From: Daphnia carinata
Taxonomy: Eukaryota > Arthropoda > Branchiopoda > Diplostraca > Daphniidae
Length of the DNA stretch: 64,000 nt
Direction: 5' to 3'
NCBI RefSeq assembly: GCF_022539665.2
Contig: NC_081334.1
Coordinates: 9,368,700 to 9,432,699 of the forward strand
Part shown: positions 55,001 through 64,000 of the stretch, piece by piece
How the letters are laid out: each line of letters opens with the position of its first letter
How positions within the stretch are numbered: the first letter of the stretch is position 1
Notes under the pieces: generated by a model
What the model was told of the DNA's origin: nothing
What the model saw: only the letters and a program-made list of their open reading frames with translations
Database searches by the model: none
Program-made: the position numbers and the translations under genes

Positions 55001-58000
55001 TATCCTTAACTATTTAAATCAAATGTACTTGTAATTGTAGTGAACTATGTGTGTAAAATTCTAATGATTTCATTAAACACAGTCATTTTCGCATTGAAAT
55101 CGTAAAAATTAATAAAATTCGTCAAAAACAGGTTGCCGATTCAAAGTTAAAAAGCATAGCCAAATACCGAATGTTCGAAGAACCAAGGTTTATCATGTTT
55201 TACTAAACGCCAGCTGGTGGTGAGTTTTTACATTGGTTGTTCGCCAAACGCGATGGTTACCAGTCCAATATCCTTAACTATTTAAATCAAATGTACTTGT
55301 AATTGTAGTGAACTATGTGTGTAAAATTCTAATGATTTCATTAAACACAGTCATTTTCGCATTGAAATCGTAAAAATTAATAAAATTCGTCAAAAACAGG
55401 TTGCCGATTCAAAGTTAAAAAGCATAGCCAAATACCGAATGTTCGAAGAACCAAGGTTTATCATGTTTTACTAAACGCCAGCTGGTGGTGAGTTTTTACA
55501 TTGGTTGTTCGCCAAACGCGATGGTTACCAGTCCAATATCCTTAACTATTTAAATCAAATGTACTTGTAATTGTAGTGAACTATGTGTGTAAAATTCTAA
55601 TGATTTCATTAAACACAGTCATTTTCGCATTGAAATCGTAAAAATTAATAAAATTCGTCAAAAACAGGTTGCCGATTCAAAGTTAAAAAGCATAGCCAAA
55701 TACCGAATGTTTGAAGAACCAAGGTTTATCATGTTTTACTAAATGCCAGCTGGTGGTGAATTTTTACATTGGTTGTTCGCCAAACGCGATGGTTACCAGT
55801 CCAATATCCTTAACTATTTAAATCAAATGTACTTGTAATTGTAGTGAACTATGTGTGTAAAATTCTAATGATTTCATTAAACACAGTCATTTTCGCATTG
55901 AAATCGTAAAAATTAATAAAATTCGTCAAAAACAGGTTGCCGATTCAAAGTTAAAAAGCATAGCCAAATACCGAATGTTCGAAGAACCAAGGTTTATCAT
56001 GTTTTACTAAACGCCAGCTGGTGGTGAGTTTTTACATTGGTTGTTCGCCAAACGCGATGGTTACCAGTCCAATATCCTTAACTATTTAAATCAAATGTAC
56101 TTGTAATTGTAGTGAACTATGTGTGTAAAATTCTAATGATTTCATTAAACACAGTCATTTTCGCATTGAAATCGTAAAAATTAATAAAATTCGTCAAAAA
56201 CAGGTTGCCGATTCAAAGTTAAAAAGCATAGCCAAATACCGAATGTTCGAAGAACCAAGGTTTATCATGTTTTACTAAACGCCAGCTGGTGGTGAGTTTT
56301 TACATTGGTTGTTCGCCAAACGCGATGGTTACCAGTCCAATATCCTTAACTATTTAAATCAAATGTACTTGTAATTGTAGTGAACTATGTGTGTAAAATT
56401 CTAATGATTTCATTAAACACAGTCATTTTCGCATTGAAATCGTAAAAATTAATAAAATTCGTCAAAAACAGGTTGCCGATTCAAAGTAAGCAAGCATAGC
56501 CAAATACCGAATGTTCGAAGAACCAAGGTTTATCATGTTTTACTAAACGCCAGCTGGTGGTGAGTTTTTACATTGGTTGTTCGCCAAACGCGATGGTTAC
56601 CAGTCCAATATCCTTAACTATTTAAATCAAATGTACTTGTAATTGTAGTGAACTATGTGTGTAAAATTCTAATGATTTCATTAAACACAGTCATTTTCGC
56701 ATTGAAATCGTAAAAATTAATAAAATTCGTCAAAAACAGGTTGCCGATTCAAAGTTAAAAAGCATAGCCAAATACCGAATGTTCGAAGAACCAAGGTTTA
56801 TCATGTTTTACTAAACGCCAGCTGGTGGTGAGTTTTTACATTGGTTGTTCGCCAAACGCGATGGTTACCAGTCCAATATCCTTAACTATTTAAATCAAAT
56901 GTACTTGTAATTGTAGTGAACTATGTGTGTAAAATTCTAATGATTTCATTAAACACAGTCATTTTCGCATTGAAATCGTAAAAATTAATAAAATTCGTCA
57001 AAAACAGGTTGCCGATTCAAAGTTAAAAAGCATAGCCAAATACCGAATGTTCGAAGAACCAAGGTTTATCATGTTTTACTAAACGCCAGCTGGTGGTGAG
57101 TTTTTACATTGGTTGTTCGCCAAACGCGATGGTTACCAGTCCAATATCCTTAACTATTTAAATCAAATGTACTTGTAATTGTAGTGAACTATGTGTGTAA
57201 AATTCTAATGATTTCATTAAACACAGTCATTTTCGCATTGAAATCGTAAAAATTAATAAAATTCGTCAAAAACAGGTTGCCGATTCAAAGTTAAAAAGCA
57301 TAGCCAAATACCGAATGTTCGAAGAACCAAGGTTTATCATGTTTTACTAAACGCCAGCTGGTGGTGAGTTTTTACATTGGTTGTTCGCCAAACGCGATGG
57401 TTACCAGTCCAATATCCTTAACTATTTAAATCAAATGTACTTGTAATTGTAGTGAACTATGTGTGTAAAATTCTAATGATTTCATTAAACACAGTCATTT
57501 TCGCATTGAAATCGTAAAAATTAATAAAATTCGTCAAAAACAGGTTGCCGATTCAAAGTTAAAAAGCATAGCCAAATACCGAATGTTCGAAGAACCAAGG
57601 TTTATCATGTTTTACTAAACGCCAGCTGGTGGTGAGTTTTTACATTGGTTGTTCGCCAAACGCGATGGTTACCAGTCCAATATCCTTAACTATTTAAATC
57701 AAATGTACTTGTAATTGTAGTGAACTATGTGTGTAAAATTCTAATGATTTCATTAAACACAGTCATTTTCGCATTGAAATCGTAAAAATTAATAAAATTC
57801 GTCAAAAACAGGTTGCCGATTCAAAGTTAAAAAGCATAGCCAAATACCGAATGTTCGAAGAACCAAGGTTTATCATGTTTTACTAAACGCCAGCTGGTGG
57901 TGAGTTTTTACATTGGTTGTTCGCCAAACGCGATGGTTACCAGTCCAATATCCTTAACTATTTAAATCAAATGTACTTGTAATTGTAGTGAACTATGTGT

Positions 58001-61000
58001 GTAAAATTCTAATGATTTCATTAAACACAGTCATTTTCGCATTGAAATCGTAAAAATTAATAAAATTCGTCAAAAACAGGTTGCCGATTCAAAGTTAAAA
58101 AGCATAGCCAAATACCGAATGTTCGAAGAACCAAGGTTTATCATGTTTTACTAAACGCCAGCTGGTGGTGAGTTTTTACATTGGTTGTTCGCCAAACGCG
58201 ATGGTTACCAGTCCAATATCCTTAACTATTTAAATCAAATGTACTTGTAATTGTAGTGAACTATGTGTGTAAAATTCTAATGATTTCATTAAACACAGTC
58301 ATTTTCGCATTGAAATCGTAAAAATTAATAAAATTCGTCAAAAACAGGTTGCCGATTCAAAGTTAAAAAGCATAGCCAAATACCGAATGTTCGAAGAACC
58401 AAGGTTTATCATGTTTTACTAAACGCCAGCTGGTGGTGAGTTTTTACATTGGTTGTTCGCCAAACGCGATGGTTACCAGTCCAATATCCTTAACTATTTA
58501 AATCAAATGTACTTGTAATTGTAGTGAACTATGTGTGTAAAATTCTAATGATTTCATTAAACACAGTCATTTTCGCATTGAAATCGTAAAAATTAATAAA
58601 ATTCGTCAAAAACAGGTTGCCGATTCAAAGTAAGCAAGCATAGCCAAATAACGAATGTTCGAAGAACCAAGGTTTATCATGTTTTACTAAACGCCAGCTG
58701 GTGGTGAGTTTTTACATTGGTTGTTCGCCAAACGCGATGGTTACCAGTCCAATATCCTTAACTATTTAAATCAAATGTACTTGTAATTGTAGTGAACTAT
58801 GTGTGTAAAATTCTAATGATTTCATTAAACACAGTCATTTTCGCATTGAAATCGTAAAAATTAATAAAATTCGTCAAAAACAGGTTGCCGATTCAAAGTT
58901 AAAAAGCATAGCCAAATACCGAATGTTCGAAGAACCAAGGTTTATCATGTTTTACTAAACGCCAGCTGGTGGTGAGTTTTTACATTGGTTGTTCGCCAAA
59001 CGCGATGGTTACCAGTCCAATATCCTTAACTATTTAAATCAAATGTACTTGTAATTGTAGTGAACTATGTGTGTAAAATTCTAATGATTTCATTAAACAC
59101 AGTCATTTTCGCATTGAAATCGTAAAAATTAATAAAATTCGTCAAAAACAGGTTGCCGATTCAAAGTTAAAAAGCATAGCCAAATACCGAATGTTCGAAG
59201 AACCAAGGTTTATCATGTTTTACTAAACGCCAGCTGGTGGTGAGTTTTTACATTGGTTGTTCGCCAAACGCGATGGTTACCAGTCCAATATCCTTAACTA
59301 TTTAAATCAAATGTACTTGTAATTGTAGTGAACTATGTGTGTAAAATTCTAATGATTTCATTAAACACAGTCATTTTCGCATTGAAATCGTAAAAATTAA
59401 TAAAATTCGTCAAAAACAGGTTGCCGATTCAAAGTTAAAAAGCATAGCCAAATAACCGAATGTTCGAAGAACCAAGGTTTATCATGTTTTACTAAACGCC
59501 AGCTGGTGGTGAGTTTTTACATTGGTTGTTCGCCAAACGCGATGGTTACCAGTCCAATATCCTTAACTATTTAAATCAAATGTACTTGTAATTGTAGTGA
59601 ACTATGTGTGTAAAATTCTAATGATTTCATTAAACACAGTCATTTTCGCATTGAAATCATAAAAATTAATAAAATTCGTCAAAAACAGGTTGCCGATTCA
59701 AAGTTAAAAAGCATAGCCAAATACCGAATGTTCGAAGAACCAAGGTTTATCATGTTTTACTAAACGCCAGCTGGTGGTGAGTTTTTACATTGGTTGTTCG
59801 CCAAACGCGATGGTTACCAGTCCAATATCCTTAACTATTTAAATCAAATGTACTTGTAATTGTAGTGAACTATGTGTGTAAAATTCTAATGATTTCATTA
59901 AACACAGTCATTTTCGCATTGAAATCGTAAAAATTAATAAAATTCGTCAAAAACAGGTTGCCGATTCAAAGTTAAAAAGCATAGCCAAATACCGAATGTT
60001 CGAAGAACCAAGGTTTATCATGTTTTACTAAACGCCAGCTGGTGGTGAGTTTTTACATTGGTTGTTCGCCAAACGCGATGGTTACCAGTCCAATATCCTT
60101 AACTATTTAAATCAAATGTACTTGTAATTGTAGTGAACTATGTGTGTAAAATTCTAATGATTTCATTAAACACAGTCATTTTCGCATTGAAATCGTAAAA
60201 ATTAATAAAATTCGTCAAAAACAGGTTGCCGATTCAAAGTTAAAAAGCATAGCCAAATACCGAATGTTCGAAGAACCAAGGTTTATCATGTTTTACTAAA
60301 CGCCAGCTGGTGGTGAGTTTTTACATTGGTTGTTCGCCAAACGCGATGGTTACCAGTCCAATATCCTTAACTATTTAAATCAAATGTACTTGTAATTGTA
60401 GTGAACTATGTGTGTAAAATTCTAATGATTTCATTAAACACAGTCATTTTCGCATTGAAATCGTAAAAATTAATAAAATTCGTCAAAAACAGGTTGCCGG
60501 ATTCAAAGTAAGCAAGCATAGCCAAATACCGAATGTTCGAAGAACCAAGGTTTATCATGTTTTACTAAACGCCAGCTGGTGGTGAGTTTTTACATTGGTT
60601 GTTCGCCAAACGCGATGGTTACCAGTCCAATATCCTTAACTATTTAAATCAAATGTACTTGTAATTGTAGTGAACTATGTGTGTAAAATTCTAATGATTT
60701 CATTAAACACAGTCATTTTCGCATTGAAATCGTAAAAATTAATAAAATTCGTCAAAAACAGGTTGCCGATTCAAAGTTAAAAAGCATAGCCAAATACCGA
60801 ATGTTCGAAGAACCAAGGTTTATCATGTTTTACTAAACGCCAGCTGGTGGTGAGTTTTTACATTGGTTGTTCGCCAAACGCGATGGTTACCAGTCCAATA
60901 TCCTTAACTATTTAAATCAAATGTACTTGTAATTGTAGTGAACTATGTGTGTAAAATTCTAATGATTTCATTAAACACAGTCATTTTCGCATTGAAATCG

Positions 61001-64000
61001 TAAAAATTAATAAAATTCGTCAAAAACAGGTTGCCGATTCAAAGTTAAAAAGCATAGCCAAATACCGAATGTTCGAAGAACCAAGGTTTATCATGTTTTA
61101 CTAAACGCCAGCTGGTGGTGAGTTTTTACATTGGTTGTTCGCCAAACGCGATGGTTACCAGTCCAATATCCTTAACTATTTAAATCAAATGTACTTGTAA
61201 TTGTAGTGAACTATGTGTGTAAAATTCTAATGATTTCATTAAACACAGTCATTTTCGCATTGAAATCGTAAAAATTAATAAAATTCGTCAAAAACAGGTT
61301 GCCGATTCAAAGTTAAAAAGCATAGCCAAATACCGAATGTTCGAAGAACCAAGGTTTATCATGTTTTACTAAACGCCAGCTGGTGGTGAGTTTTTACATT
61401 GGTTGTTCGCCAAACGCGATGGTTACCAGTCCAATATCCTTAACTATTTAAATCAAATGTACTTGTAATTGTAGTGAACTATGTGTGTAAAATTCTAATG
61501 ATTTCATTAAACACAGTCATTTTCGCATTGAAATCGTAAAAATTAATAAAATTCGTCAAAAACAGGTTGCCGATTCAAAGTTAAAAAGCATAGCCAAATA
61601 CCGAATGTTCGAAGAACCAAGGTTTATCATGTTTTACTAAACGCCAGCTGGTGGTGAGTTTTTACATTGGTTGTTCGCCAAACGCGATGGTTACCAGTCC
61701 AATATCCTTAACTATTTAAATCAAATGTACTTGTAATTGTAGTGAACTATGTGTGTAAAATTCTAATGATTTCATTAAACACAGTCATTTTCGCATTGAA
61801 ATCGTAAAAATTAATAAAATTCGTCAAAAACAGGTTGCCGATTCAAAGTTAAAAAGCATAGCCAAATACCGAATGTTCGAAGAACCAAGGTTTATCATGT
61901 TTTACTAAACGCCAGCTGGTGGTGAGTTTTTACATTGGTTGTTCGCCAAACGCGATGGTTACCAGTCCAATATCCTTAACTATTTAAATCAAATGTACTT
62001 GTAATTGTAGTGAACTATGTGTGTAAAATTCTAATGATTTCATTAAACACAGTCATTTTCGCATTGAAATCGTAAAAATTAATAAAATTCGTCAAAAACA
62101 GGTTGCCGATTCAAAGTTAAAAAGCATAGCCAAATACCGAATGTTCGAAGAACCAAGGTTTATCATGTTTTACTAAACGCCAGCTGGTGGTGAGTTTTTA
62201 CATTGGTTGTTCGCCAAACGCGATGGTTACCAGTCCAATATCCTTAACTATTTAAATCAAATGTACTTGTAATTGTAGTGAACTATGTGTGTAAAATTCT
62301 AATGATTTCATTAAACACAGTCATTTTCGCATTGAAATCGTAAAAATTAATAAAATTCGTCAAAAACAGGTTGCCGATTCAAAGTTAAAAAGCATAGCCA
62401 AATACCGAATGTTCGAAGAACCAAGGTTTATCATGTTTTACTAAACGCCAGCTGGTGGTGAGTTTTTACATTGGTTGTTCGCCAAACGCGATGGTTACCA
62501 GTCCAATATCCTTAACTATTTAAATCAAATGTACTTGTAATTGTAGTGAACTATGTGTGTAAAATTCTAATGATTTCATTAAACACAGTCATTTTCGCAT
62601 TGAAATCGTAAAAATTAATAAAATTCGTCAAAAACAGGTTGCCGATTCAAACAAGGTTTATCATGTTTTACTAAACGCCAGCTGGTGGTGAGTTTTTACA
62701 TTGGTTGTTCGCCAAACGCGATGGTTACCAGTCCAATATCCTTAACTATTTAAATCAAATGTACTTGTAATTGTGAACTATGTGTGTAAAATTCTAATGA
62801 TTTCATTAAACACAGTCATTTTCGCATTGAAATCGTAAAAATTAATAAAATTCGTCAAAAACAGGTTGCCGATTCAAAGTTAAAAAGCATAGCTAAATAC
62901 CGAATGTTCGAAGAACCAAGTTTTACTAAACGCCAGCTGGTGGTGAGTTTTTACATTGGTTGTTCGCCAAACGCGATGGTTACCAGTCCAATATCCTTAA
63001 CTATTTAAATCAAATGTACTTGTAATTGTAGTGAACTATGTGTGTAAAATTCTAATGATTTCATTAAACACAGTCATTTTCGCATTGAAATCGTAAAAAT
63101 TAATAAAATTCGTCAAAAACAGGTTGCCGATTCAAAGTTAAAAAGCATAGCCAAATACCGAATGTTCGAAGAACCAAGGTTTATCATGTTTTACTAAACG
63201 CCAGCTGGTGGTGAGTTTTTACATTGGTTGTTCGCCAAACGCGATGGTTACCAGTCCAATATCCTTAACTATTTAAATCAAATGTACTTGTAATTGTAGT
63301 GAACTATGTGTGTAAAATTCTAATGATTTCATTAAACACAGTCATTTTCGCATTGAAATCGTAAAAATTAATAAAATTCGTCAAAAACAGGTTGCCGATT
63401 CAAAGTTAAAAAGCATAGCCAAATACCGAATGTTCGAAGAACCAAGGTTTATCATGTTTTACTAAACTGCCAGCTGGTGGTGAATTTTTACATTGGTTGT
63501 TACGCCAGCTGGTGGTGAGTTTTTACATTGGTTGTTCGCCAAACGCGATGGTTACCAGTCCAATATCCTTAACTATTTAAATCAAATGTACTTGTAATTG
63601 TAGTGAACTATGTGTGTAAAATTCTAATGATTTCATTAAACACAGTCATTTTCGCATTGAAATCGTAAAATTAATAAAATTCGTCAAAAACAGGTTGCCG
63701 ATTCAAAGTAAGCAAGCATAGCCAAATACCGAATGTTCGAAGAACCAAGGTTTATCATGTTTTACTAAACGCCAGCTGGTGGTGAGTTTTTACATTGGTT
63801 GTTCGCCAAACGCGATGGTTACCAGTCCAATATCCTTAACTATTTAAATCAAATGTACTTGTAATTGTAGTGAACTATGTGTGTAAAATTCTAATGATTT
63901 CATTAAACACAGTCATTTTCGCATTGAAATCGTAAAAATTAATAAAATTCGTCAAAAACAGGTTGCCGATTCAAAGTTAAAAAGCATAGCCAAATACCGA
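49031..64000 (+). repeat. Satellite array 2: 268-bp unit, about 56 copies, continues past the window
   Basis: Same unit and orientation as array 1 (CAGCTGGTGG at 49057, 49325, 49593), but with GTTAAAAAGC and GAATGTTCGAAG as the standard variants. A minor GTAAGCAAGC form appears near 56490, 58630, 60508 and 63709. It is more homogeneous than array 1. Irregular units: a 259-bp unit ending at 50923, shortened units around 62640-62930 and a partial duplication at 63465-63520. Confidence 0.98.

Noticed and set aside
34554-64000. Tandem gene array (rRNA, 5S, histone or snRNA repeats)
   Set aside because: The 268-bp unit has no ORF, no rRNA-like or Pol III box structure that I can see.

Overview
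This is eukaryotic, almost certainly arthropod, DNA. Three copies of a cuticle gene of pro-resilin type (GYGAQ-like low-complexity repeats followed by a Rebers-Riddiford chitin-binding domain), introns of about 58-73 bp with GT-AG ends, and a Copia element with the initiator-Met-tRNA primer site all fit a crustacean such as Daphnia. The genus is an inference. Hardly any gene here looks intact: the window is a nested graveyard of transposable elements and duplicated gene pieces, followed by about 24 kb of satellite DNA.

Layout. 0.1-1.5 kb: a decayed, intron-containing Mutator-like (MULE) transposase on the + strand. 1.5-3.2 kb: non-coding, with a tRNA-like (SINE-like) segment and the first of two palindromic repeats built from GAAATAGGACTG words. 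3.2-17.7 kb: a decayed Ty3/Gypsy-type retroelement on the - strand ('element 1'). It has a very long coiled-coil region ahead of Gag, a Gag/zinc knuckle, RT, an integrase core and a downstream env-position region, all frameshifted. Its RT is split by a second Gypsy element ('element 2', 7.36-12.35 kb, - strand) with about 133-bp LTRs, which lost its integrase core. A probable solo LTR sits in element 1's gag. 17.75-18.36 kb: a GATC-rich MITE-like repeat, then the second GAAATAGGACTG repeat. 18.97-21.79 kb: pro-resilin-like copies 1 (broken) and 2 (open reading frame, but with the splice acceptor AG of intron 1 changed to AT).

22.5-31.6 kb: GC-rich imperfect repeats, then a probable old DNA transposon or split locus. 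It has a - strand remnant with transposase-like tail and an acidic N-terminal ORF, and a divergent + strand DUF4806-like gene. A Copia element (25.05-29.55 kb, - strand, two about 218-bp LTRs) landed between them. 31.6-34.55 kb: Skeletor-like (DOMON plus cupredoxin-like) pseudogene exons, an inverted truncated pro-resilin-like copy 3, and a 962-bp element with terminal inverted repeats inside copy 3's upstream region.

34.55-64 kb: a 268-bp satellite in two arrays of the same orientation (about 35 units, then about 56 units running off the window). They are separated by a 5-kb island whose core is a palindrome of roughly 2 kb and 2.3 kb arms around a 38-bp spacer. Each arm carries a divergently oriented, intron-containing gene remnant of unknown family, and one arm contains a 63-bp piece of the satellite. 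This satellite-palindrome-satellite arrangement is the most unusual structure in the window.
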